A program made the translations under genes and the position numbers. From Prevotella sp. AGR2160 (GTDB lineage: Bacteria > Bacteroidota > Bacteroidia > Bacteroidales > Bacteroidaceae): a DNA stretch of 64,000 nucleotides. The stretch lies in the NCBI RefSeq assembly GCF_000424185.1, contig NZ_AUJK01000007.1, positions 1 to 64,000 of the forward strand. Reading direction: 5' to 3'. Positions 41,289 through 49,119 of this stretch are shown here, piece by piece (the first letter of the stretch is position 1; every line of letters begins with the position of its first letter). Below the pieces are notes generated by a model. That model had not been told where the DNA came from. It worked only from the letters and a program-made list of their open reading frames with translations, and ran no database searches.

Positions 41289-44009
41289 TTATATCTTTTC
41301 CAGACTCTTGCGCTCGACCCAGCCCTCACGGCCGTCGGCGACTTTCACCTGATACCAGGATGCCATACTCTCATCCTCGATATCGACCCGTGTACCCTCA
41401 TGGAGCACAAAACTGTCGTCACCATTCTTCGCCGGTGTCTTCTGCACCTGCACCGACGGAGCCGTGATGATAGCCCCTGTGCGGGCCTCAAGCGCATGCT
41501 TCTGCTGCCAGGCGAAGAGATTGCTCACGAGGAAGAGGAGCAGCGTCAGCACGCCACCATAGAAGCCAGCCTTGCGAAGGACAAGTTGCGGGGCGAAGAG
41601 GTAGACAAGGACGAGGAGCAGGGAGAGACAGATGGCCACGATGGCCGTCACGGCCCAGCCGTCGACAGTCTGCATGCCCACCATAGCCTCATAGGCGGTG
41701 ACGAAGAACAGCTCATTCTCCGGCGTGATCTTGTCGATGGTCTTACTGCGGGCGAACTCAAGGTTAAACCGGATGTCACTGTTTCCCGGATCGAGGAGGC
41801 TCGCGCGCTCATAGGCAAGGATAGCCTGCGTGAGGTTGTCACTGCGGTAGTAGGCATTGCCGAGGTTATAATAAAGGTCGGCACTGACACCTGTAGACAA
41901 CAGATATTTATAGTCCCGGATAGCCTCTTGATAGTTACCCTGCAAATATTCGGCATCAGCCTGTCGTTTCGTCACGGCGGAGGCATCGAGGGAGAACATG
42001 CCCAGGGAGAACGTACAGAGGAGTAAGATGAGGATCATCTTCAGATCATAGCCATGGCTCTTCACCTCTGCCTCCACATCGTTGTTGGACCGACTGAAAG
42101 AATGATAGCCGTCGCCATGATCGTCATGATCATGATGACCGCCGAAATTATGGTGGCTTCCGGCGGCCTCTCCCCGTTTCTGCTGGTTCTTGTTCTTCAG
42201 GAATGTCTCAATATCCATAATCGCTGTCATCGCTTTCTCAAAAGTCTTCTGCATATTTCCGGCGGGATCACCCGGGGCATAACGCTCAAACTCACACTCG
42301 TCGAGGGCGTCGACGAAACGGCGGATCGTCTCTCCGTCTATATGATGCTGTTCGAATACCGTCTGTACATTATCACGCGAGAGTTCCTCGGGGCGCATGT
42401 TCATCCTGTCGCCGGCATAGCCCCAGAGGGCACGGAGCACCTCGTCGTAGAAGGCGGCAGCCTGCCCCTTGACCATGAGATCCATGGCTTTCTGCAGACG
42501 CTTGCGGGCTATGCGGTTCGCGTTCTTTCCGCGCAGGCGTACGATATCGGCATTCTCCAGGGCGCGTCGGCGGAACGTCACGAGGAGGGCGATGAAGATG
42601 GCGATGATGAGGAAGAGGGTCACGAGATAGCCTGCTGATCCGAAGAAGAAACTGTCGACATGATAGAGTTTCACATTACCCTGATGGATGGGATGGATAT
42701 CCTTATCCTTCAGATCATTATAGTCGCTGACACTCGAGCTGCCGTCACCCTTGTCGACGGTCAGCGTGAACGGCTGCGTATGGATCGTCTTATAACTGTT
42801 TGCCGTGACATCGTAATACGTCATCGTCACCGACGGAATTGTATAAGAGCCTTGGTTGCGCGGCACGGCGAGGAAGTCATAGATCATATTGCCCTCCACG
42901 CCATTGGCGGTAAGTTTCGTCTTGTCGGTGACCTTCGCGTCATAACGGTCGAAATCCTTCGGGAAGTTGACGACAGGCTGCTTGATGAGTTTGAGGTTAC
43001 CGATACCGCTGACGACGACACGCAGCGTGATAGGGTCACCGGCCTTCACCTCTTTCTTATTCAGCGAAGCGGAGATATTGAAATGGCCGACACCACCGGA
43101 GAAGTTTGCGGGGGCCTTCGGCAGCGGGTCCACCTGGATCGTCATGCCCGGGGCCACGATATTCTTCTTCACCTCGACATAACCACTGCCGCCGTTGAAG
43201 AAGGCCTCAAAGGGATCGACATTACGGTTCTCCTGAACGACAATACCCTTGAAGGTGATACTCGGGATCTGCAGCTTACCCGTCATCTGCGGATACATCA
43301 CATACTGACTCCACGTGACGCACTTATAGTGGCGGCCGCCGATTACCTCGTCGTGGAACGTCTTCTGCTGCGGCAGTTGTACCTCCTGGGAGTGGAATCC
43401 CGTAAGATCGGGCATCTTGCCCTCAAGGGAGGTAAGGTCGACAGTGGTATATACCTTATAGGTCAACAGTACAGGCTCCTGCTCATGAACGCGCTTCTTG
43501 TTGGCCGTGACACGGATGAAAAGTTCCGAGGGCGTGATACGGCTGCCGGCACTCTGGATGGCGGCACCTGCCGACGGGTCGTTGTGCATCCGTGGGGCAC
43601 CACCACCATTACGGGCATGCCCGCTGACGACGACACGGGCGGCAGCACTCTGCATCCGCCGTCCACGGACGACAGCCCGGGCAGGGCCGATGGTGAAGGC
43701 GCCATCCTTGGCGGCATAGAGGGTATAAGTGATCGTCACCGACGACGAACTGCTCGTATGGCCGTTAATAACCTGGAAGCTCGACTGCGAGCTCTGATAA
43801 GGGCCGGCGATGACCTCGAGGCCTGCCGGCACACTGCCACAGCGGAAGTCCTCGACATCATCAGTATTGATGGTATAGGCCACGCGGAAGTTCTCTCCCG
43901 CGGCGACGTGCGAGGGAGCAGACACATGGATCTGTGCAACCACTACCGCCGGCAGGAGCCATGCCAGCAGCATCAACAGGATGAGTTGTCCGTATCTACA
44001 ATGCTTCAT
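41289..44009 (-). CDS. BatD-BatE fusion protein (BatD domain, TPR, SH3)
   Basis: The 906-residue protein has a signal peptide (LILLMLLAWLLPAVVVAQ), BatD-type beta domains (about 27-450, e.g. LFIRVTANKKRVHEQEPVLL), a transmembrane helix (458-480) and a helical cytoplasmic part (480-605). Then follows a His/Asp-rich linker (619-636) and a second hydrophobic segment (MILILLLCTFSLGMFSLDASA, 658-678) that looks like an internal signal peptide. After it come TPR helices (680-755), two more membrane helices (785-805, 815-833) and an SH3-like domain (845-906), which together resemble a complete BatE. BatD and BatE are separate genes in the organisms I know best. An internal ATG at 42038 could give BatE alone. 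Confidence 0.87.
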   Translation of the reverse strand: MKHCRYGQLILLMLLAWLLPAVVVAQIHVSAPSHVAAGENFRVAYTINTDDVEDFRCGSVPAGLEVIAGPYQSSQSSFQVINGHTSSSSSVTITYTLYAAKDGAFTIGPARAVVRGRRMQSAAARVVVSGHARNGGGAPRMHNDPSAGAAIQSAGSRITPSELFIRVTANKKRVHEQEPVLLTYKVYTTVDLTSLEGKMPDLTGFHSQEVQLPQQKTFHDEVIGGRHYKCVTWSQYVMYPQMTGKLQIPSITFKGIVVQENRNVDPFEAFFNGGSGYVEVKKNIVAPGMTIQVDPLPKAPANFSGGVGHFNISASLNKKEVKAGDPITLRVVVSGIGNLKLIKQPVVNFPKDFDRYDAKVTDKTKLTANGVEGNMIYDFLAVPRNQGSYTIPSVTMTYYDVTANSYKTIHTQPFTLTVDKGDGSSSVSDYNDLKDKDIHPIHQGNVKLYHVDSFFFGSAGYLVTLFLIIAIFIALLVTFRRRALENADIVRLRGKNANRIARKRLQKAMDLMVKGQAAAFYDEVLRALWGYAGDRMNMRPEELSRDNVQTVFEQHHIDGETIRRFVDALDECEFERYAPGDPAGNMQKTFEKAMTAIMDIETFLKNKNQQKRGEAAGSHHNFGGHHDHDDHGDGYHSFSRSNNDVEAEVKSHGYDLKMILILLLCTFSLGMFSLDASAVTKRQADAEYLQGNYQEAIRDYKYLLSTGVSADLYYNLGNAYYRSDNLTQAILAYERASLLDPGNSDIRFNLEFARSKTIDKITPENELFFVTAYEAMVGMQTVDGWAVTAIVAICLSLLLVLVYLFAPQLVLRKAGFYGGVLTLLLFLVSNLFAWQQKHALEARTGAIITAPSVQVQKTPAKNGDDSFVLHEGTRVDIEDESMASWYQVKVADGREGWVERKSLEKI

Positions 44010-44084
44010 TTTTCGTTTTTATCCTTTCATAACCTTGAAAGAACAGCCTTTGCCGTTCCTTTCGTTATTGTCCTCACAAGCTGA

Positions 44085-45875
44085 TCACCAGTTGTCCTGG
44101 AGCGTACGCCGCTTCGGCTGTGTCATGCGCTGCTGGAGCTTCTGTTTCGTGGCCTGCTCCTGCTGGATGGCAGCATTGAGGAGCTGTTCGGCATTCTGCT
44201 TGCTCATCTGAGGCTGATGACGCTGGTTCTGCTTGTCCTGGTCGTTCTTGTTCTGCTTGTTCTGGTTATTTTTATTTTGATTCTTATTCTGATTATTCTC
44301 GTTCTGATTATTCTTATTTTTGTTGTTCTTGTTGATCTTGTTATTCTTATGGTTCTGATTCTGCGGACTGTTCTTCATCAGTCGCTTACAGAGCACGTAG
44401 TTATAACGCGTCTCGTTGTCATGGGGGTTGCAGAGCAACGCCTGCTTGTACATCTCCAGAGCATGACCATAGTCCTGCTTGGCTTGATACATACAGCCCA
44501 TGTTGTGATAGCTGCGGGCCCGGCGGATCTTGTTGGGCTCGGCCTGAGCGGCACGCTTGTAGAAGTTCAGGGCCTGCTTCATCTTACCCTGTTGCATCAG
44601 CGCGCACCCGAGGTTGTAGAGAGCCTGCGGGTTCTGGCCGTTGGCAGCGAGGGCCTTGCGGTAGGCCGTCTCCGCCTCCGCCCATTTCTGACTGCGGTAG
44701 GCGCGGTTGCCCACACGGATATTCTCACGATCCTGCTGCGCCGAAGCCGGGAGGGCAAAGGGCAGCAAAAGGAGGAGCAGCAGTATGGCGGCACCCTTAC
44801 CGCCGGAATGCTTACGGCCCTGACGTGGTCCGCGACGCGGCGCATGAATACCGCGGAAGCCGCGGAAGAGCTGCAGCCCACTGAGGCGGCTGTTTTTGGC
44901 CTCGGAGATCAATGTCTCGATGACGAGGAGCACAACGGCGATGATGCCGAGAGCCTGGAACTGCTCGTCGTAGGCACTGTATACCGTCGACGACGTCTCA
45001 CCACGCTGCAACTTCGTGAGCTCGTGGTTGAGCTTCTCCTCGGCGTCACTGGTATTATCGACATGGATATAGGTGCCACTGCCGGCGGCAGCAATCTTCT
45101 GTGCCTCTCCCTCGTTGAGGGCTGTCATGACGGTATTGCCGTTGCGGTCCTTCAGATAGGAGCCGTCACCCATGGGGATCGGGGCACCCTTCGTGGAGCC
45201 GACACCGAGGATAAACACGTTGATGCCCTGCTTGCGGGCAGCCTTTGCGGCCTCCTCTGCCCCACCCTCGTGGTCCTCAGCATCAGTAATGACGATGATG
45301 GCACGGCCGACATTGTCATCCTGTGAGAAACTGTGGGTGGCAAGATCGATGGCACGGCCGATATCCGTGCCCTGCGTCTGGATCATTCCCGGCTCGATCT
45401 CCGAGAGGAACATCTTGGCACTGACATAATCGGCCGTGATAGGCAACTGGACATAGGCCTCACCGGCGAAGACGATGAGGCCGATCTTATCATTGTTGAA
45501 TCGGTCAACCATATTCTCCACGAGCATCTTACTCTTGTCGAGGCGTGACGGCTCCACATCCTGGCAGAGCATGGAGTTGGAGACATCCATACAGATGATC
45601 GTCTCAATGCCCGCACGCTTATCCGTCGACACGCCGGCACCCATCTGCGGACGGGCGAGCATGAGGATGAGTAGGGCCAAGACCATCAGCAGGAGGGCAA
45701 ACTTTACCCGTGGGCGACGGCGGCTCACGTCGGGCATGAGGGCCTTGACGAGGTCGGGATCACCGAAGCGGCGGATCTTCCGTCGCCGCTGCCTGCCGCT
45801 GATGAAGCGGATGAGCATGAGCACGGGGATGATGAGCAGTACCCAGAGATATATCGGATCTTGAAATCTAAACAT
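44085..45875 (-). CDS. BatB-BatC fusion protein (VWA domain plus TPR)
   Basis: Of 596 residues, 1-330 form BatB: two N-terminal membrane helices, a von Willebrand A domain with MIDAS residues D97-x-S99-x-S101, T170 and D198, and a closing helix (309-325). Residues 356-379 (GAAILLLLLLLPFALPASAQ) look like an internal signal peptide, followed by BatC-type TPRs (385-490) and a repetitive N/K/Q tract (502-551). Bat proteins were linked to oxygen tolerance in Bacteroides fragilis. The fusion would place the TPR part on the periplasmic side. It lies between batA (51 bases) and batDE (75 bases). Confidence 0.88.
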   Translation of the reverse strand: MFRFQDPIYLWVLLIIPVLMLIRFISGRQRRRKIRRFGDPDLVKALMPDVSRRRPRVKFALLLMVLALLILMLARPQMGAGVSTDKRAGIETIICMDVSNSMLCQDVEPSRLDKSKMLVENMVDRFNNDKIGLIVFAGEAYVQLPITADYVSAKMFLSEIEPGMIQTQGTDIGRAIDLATHSFSQDDNVGRAIIVITDAEDHEGGAEEAAKAARKQGINVFILGVGSTKGAPIPMGDGSYLKDRNGNTVMTALNEGEAQKIAAAGSGTYIHVDNTSDAEEKLNHELTKLQRGETSSTVYSAYDEQFQALGIIAVVLLVIETLISEAKNSRLSGLQLFRGFRGIHAPRRGPRQGRKHSGGKGAAILLLLLLLPFALPASAQQDRENIRVGNRAYRSQKWAEAETAYRKALAANGQNPQALYNLGCALMQQGKMKQALNFYKRAAQAEPNKIRRARSYHNMGCMYQAKQDYGHALEMYKQALLCNPHDNETRYNYVLCKRLMKNSPQNQNHKNNKINKNNKNKNNQNENNQNKNQNKNNQNKQNKNDQDKQNQRHQPQMSKQNAEQLLNAAIQQEQATKQKLQQRMTQPKRRTLQDNW

Positions 45876-45926
45876 GACGTCTAATATTTTTTATCGCTGA
45901 CGGCACATGGCCGTCTCATGAGTCCC

Positions 45927-46925
45927 TTAGGGGATACGCCGCAGCCACGTGTTGCGCAGCAGGATCTCGAGGACAAGGGTGAGGATGGCAAGGAGGGCGA
46001 AGGGCTGGTAGGCCTCGTAACGCTTGGCGTAATGCTTCACGTTCATCTTCGTCTTCTCCAACTGGTCAATATCGTGGTAAATACGTTTCAACTCTGCCGT
46101 ATTTGTGGCGCGGTAGAAATTACCGCCCGTCTCCGAGGCGATGGCGCTGAGGGTCTTCGCGTCGATCTCCGCCGTCACGGGGACATACTGTACCGTTCCG
46201 CCGACATTCATCGGATAGGGAGCCACCTTCTTCGCGCCCACGGCGATGGTATAGACACGGATGCCGAGACTCTTGGCAATGGCGGCAGCCGTCATCGGTG
46301 AGATATCACCCATATTGTTCACGCCGTCGGTGAGAAGGATGACGACCTTACTCTTCGCCTTCGAGTCCTTCAGACGGCTGACGGCATTGGCGAGGCCCAT
46401 ACCGAGGGCCGTACCGTCATCGATGAGTCCACGGGCGGCGATATCCGTCCTGACATCCTGCAAGAGGGCGAGCAGGGAGGCGTGGTCCGTCGTCATCGGG
46501 CACTGCGTGAAGGCCTCACCGGCGAAGATCGTCAGACCGATATTGTCATTCGGCCGTCCGGAGATAAACTCCGTGGCCACGCTCTTCGCGGCCTCGATAC
46601 GGTTCGGTTTCAGATCCTCGGCGAGCATACTCGTCGAGACATCCATGGCGAGCATGATATCGATACCCTCGACACTCTTGTTGTCCCAGGCCGTATGGGT
46701 CTGGGGCCGTGCGAGGATGATGACGATGAGGACGTAGGTGACGCAGCGCAGCACCATCGGCAGATGCATCATGCGCATGCGCAGGCTCTTCGGCGCGTAG
46801 CGGTAAGGCCGTGTGTCGGAGAGGCGCATCGTCGGCTCGCTCTTCTTCCTGTAGAGGAAATACCATATTATATAAGGTATCAGCAGCAGGAGCAGCAGAA
46901 AATATCCTTTACTTGCAAATTCCAT
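45927..46925 (-). CDS. batA: BatA, von Willebrand factor A membrane protein
   Basis: The 332-residue protein has an N-terminal membrane helix (LLLLLIPYIIWYFLY), a second one at about 60-71, and a VWA domain with MIDAS residues D95-V-S97-T-S99, T172 and D200, then a C-terminal membrane helix (LLAILTLVLEILL). It forms the Bat complex with the neighbouring VWA and TPR proteins in the inner membrane. It starts one base after the preceding gene's stop, so translation is probably coupled. Confidence 0.93.
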   Translation of the reverse strand: MEFASKGYFLLLLLLIPYIIWYFLYRKKSEPTMRLSDTRPYRYAPKSLRMRMMHLPMVLRCVTYVLIVIILARPQTHTAWDNKSVEGIDIMLAMDVSTSMLAEDLKPNRIEAAKSVATEFISGRPNDNIGLTIFAGEAFTQCPMTTDHASLLALLQDVRTDIAARGLIDDGTALGMGLANAVSRLKDSKAKSKVVILLTDGVNNMGDISPMTAAAIAKSLGIRVYTIAVGAKKVAPYPMNVGGTVQYVPVTAEIDAKTLSAIASETGGNFYRATNTAELKRIYHDIDQLEKTKMNVKHYAKRYEAYQPFALLAILTLVLEILLRNTWLRRIP

Positions 46926-46926
46926 G

Positions 46927-48003
46927 TCAACTCAAAATCATATACAACTCATAGAAAACGACAGCCAGCAGTACAACGGCGAGGATGCCGGAGAGCCACA
47001 GCAGCCCTTTGATGAGGCGGCGCTCATGGCGGCTCTTCTCATCATCAGCACTGAGGACGGGAGCGACACGCTCCTCCTTCGTGACCTCGTCGGTCTTCGT
47101 CTCGTCGATGAACTTCACGGCATTGACGAGGTTGGCGTCATTCTCGTTGATGAGGGTCTCATATTTGGCGAACTTCACGAGATCGGCGGTGGTGAAGAGG
47201 TCACGGAGCTCAGCGATCATCTTCTCGTCACCACTCTCCTGGAGGCGGCTGATGATCTCACTGCTCGTCATCTCCATAGCCCGGAAGCCGAAGCGCTGCT
47301 GGATATACTCACGCAGCGTGTCCGTCAGTTTCGTATAGTATTCTTTCTGTCCTTCCTGCGTCTCCGTGTGATGGGCCTTGATAGCCTCAATCTCATGGAG
47401 GGCACGCTCATGGGCCGGCACCCTCTTCACCGTACGGATATGGATGACGATGGGCTTATGCTGCTTCAGGCGCACGAGGAGGAAGAGGAAGGCACCACAG
47501 AGGAGCAGTACCAGGACACTGAGCCAGAAGATGCCGCTCCACTCACTCCAGAGGAACGGATTGTCCTGCACGTCCTTCGGGGGATAGAAGCGGTCGGCAT
47601 GGGTGGTGTCGACGGGGATTGTAAGGACCTTCAGCGCCTGCGGCTGTCCCGCGAAGGTCTTGCCGCCGGCCTTCACCGAGAGGGCGGGGATGGCGTAGAC
47701 TTTCTCGTCGAAGGAGGTCAGCGTATAGGTACGGCCGAAACGGATCTTGCCGTCAGCCACCTCTGTCGTGTCCTCATCACGTTGATCGACGACCTCGATG
47801 CCGGGGACGAGCTGCTGTCCGCTCTTATACGACGGCAGCTGCACGGCCATGCCCTTCGTCGTGGTGACGAAGAGGTGGAGGTCCGTCTGCTCACCGACGA
47901 GCATGCGCAGGGAGTCGAGCTTCTCCTCTACATTGACTTGGGCCTGCAGGCCAAGGACGGTGAAGAGGGATATGATGAGGACAAGTACTCTGTTTCTTTT
48001 CAT
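46927..48003 (-). CDS. Bat-operon membrane protein of unknown function
   Basis: The 358-residue protein has a signal peptide (MKRNRVLVLIISLFTVLGLQAQ), a periplasmic beta domain (VEEKLDSLRMLVGEQTDLHLFV...TIPVD), a transmembrane helix (about 184-206, IFWLSVLVLLLCGAFLFLLV) and a helical cytoplasmic region with a DUF4381-like arrangement (EYYTKLTDTLREYIQQRFGF), ending in another helix pair (WLSGILAVVLLAVVFYELYM). It resembles a short BatD paralogue. Such a gene usually sits between DUF58 and batA in Bacteroidota. Here a 108-bp palindrome separates it from the DUF58 gene. Confidence 0.8.
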   Translation of the reverse strand: MKRNRVLVLIISLFTVLGLQAQVNVEEKLDSLRMLVGEQTDLHLFVTTTKGMAVQLPSYKSGQQLVPGIEVVDQRDEDTTEVADGKIRFGRTYTLTSFDEKVYAIPALSVKAGGKTFAGQPQALKVLTIPVDTTHADRFYPPKDVQDNPFLWSEWSGIFWLSVLVLLLCGAFLFLLVRLKQHKPIVIHIRTVKRVPAHERALHEIEAIKAHHTETQEGQKEYYTKLTDTLREYIQQRFGFRAMEMTSSEIISRLQESGDEKMIAELRDLFTTADLVKFAKYETLINENDANLVNAVKFIDETKTDEVTKEERVAPVLSADDEKSRHERRLIKGLLWLSGILAVVLLAVVFYELYMILS

Positions 48004-48035
48004 TACATTTTATATTTATAGGAGGCATCATCCTT

Positions 48036-48143
48036 TTGCAGGGGCCGTCCCTTGTGGCGGCCCGTCGGCGGTACGCCGAATCAAACCGGGAATATTTTGA
48101 ATGCCGTTCCGGCATCGGGCCGCCACAAGGGACGGCCCCTGCA
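48036..48143. repeat. Large palindromic element, copy C (108 bp, reversed)
   Basis: Inverted ends (48036-48064 and 48116-48143) are the same as in copies A and B, but the inner dyads come in the opposite order (GTCGGCGGTACGCCGA first, then ATGCCGTTCCGGCAT). So it is inserted in the opposite orientation. It lies between the DUF58 stop and the next Bat gene, inside the apparent operon. Confidence 0.93.
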
Positions 48144-48151
48144 TTGGGATG

Positions 48152-49066
48152 TTAAGACCGCTGCTTGAAGAGGGCGATCAATTTCCGCGTGAAATCCTCG
48201 TTGGTGGCGATGCTCGTCCAGTCGACACGGCTGCGGGCGAAGATCTTGCCCAGGGCCTCCTCACGGGCGAGGAAAAAGCGGGTATGGGCCATGCGGAACT
48301 TTTTGCTGCTCGTATCGATGAACATCTCATGACCCGTCTCGGCATCGACGACCTTCATCAGTCCGATATCGGGGAGCATCTTCGCACGGAGGTCATAGAC
48401 CTGGATGGCGACGATGTCATGCTTGCGGTTGGCGATATTCAGCGTGTGCTGCAGCGGCGTGTCCTTGCCCTCCTCCCGCTCACTGCTAAACGGCAGGACA
48501 TGGGCATCGTCGAAGAAATCACTGATAACGAATGCCGTACAGTGACGGCGCTGCACCCGTGTGAGATATTCCAAGGCCACCGTGAGGTCGGTACGACGGC
48601 TCTGCGGGTGGAAGTCGAGCATCTCGCGGATGATATAGAGGATATGCTTGCGGCCCTTCTTCGGCGGGATATATTTCTCGATACGGTCACTGAAGAAGAT
48701 CACGCCGATCTTGTCGTTGTTCTGAATGGCACTGAAGGCCAGCGTGGCGGCGATCTCCGTGGCCATGTCACGCTTCTGCTCACCATGGGTGCCGAAGTCG
48801 AGGGAGCCACTGACATCGACGAGGAGCATCACCGTCAGCTCACGCTCCTCCTCGAAGACCTTCACGTAAGGATGATGGAATCGGGCCGTGACATTCCAGT
48901 CGATATCACGCACGTCATCACCGAACTGGTACTCCCGGACCTCAGAGAACGCCATGCCGCGTCCCTTGAAGGCCGAGTGATACTGGCCGGCGAAGATGTT
49001 CTGACTCAGACCGCGTGTCTTGATCTCAATCTTCCTTACCTTCTTTAAAAGATCTATGGATTCCAA
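48152..49066 (-). CDS. DUF58 domain protein (VWA-like, MoxR partner)
   Basis: The 304-residue protein has the DUF58 core YQFGDDVRDIDWNVTARFHHPYVKVFEEERELTVMLL followed by DVSGSLDFGT, a VWA-like metal site. DUF58 proteins pair with MoxR-type AAA+ ATPases, here encoded 53 bases upstream, and probably act as adaptors for Bat complex assembly on the cytoplasmic side. No membrane helix is obvious. The spacer to moxR carries a short palindrome (49084-49108). Confidence 0.93.
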   Translation of the reverse strand: MESIDLLKKVRKIEIKTRGLSQNIFAGQYHSAFKGRGMAFSEVREYQFGDDVRDIDWNVTARFHHPYVKVFEEERELTVMLLVDVSGSLDFGTHGEQKRDMATEIAATLAFSAIQNNDKIGVIFFSDRIEKYIPPKKGRKHILYIIREMLDFHPQSRRTDLTVALEYLTRVQRRHCTAFVISDFFDDAHVLPFSSEREEGKDTPLQHTLNIANRKHDIVAIQVYDLRAKMLPDIGLMKVVDAETGHEMFIDTSSKKFRMAHTRFFLAREEALGKIFARSRVDWTSIATNEDFTRKLIALFKQRS

Positions 49067-49083
49067 TTTATTTCGTTTTCATT

Positions 49084-49108
49084 GCGTGGCCACAACATGG
49101 TGGTCACC
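49084..49108. repeat. Short GTAGGTGGCCG palindrome family, copy 4
   Basis: GCGTGGCCACAACATGGTGG and the following TCACC match the reverse complement of the 15295 copy at 21 of 25 positions. It can form a GTGGCCAC/GTGGTCAC stem. It lies in the moxR-DUF58 spacer. Confidence 0.6.
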
Positions 49109-49119
49109 GACTTATTCAT

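Noticed and set aside
44223..44372. Microsatellite as a frameshift phase-variation switch in batBC
   Set aside because: The repeat is codon-based and imperfect, so slippage would mostly change length in multiples of three rather than switch the frame.
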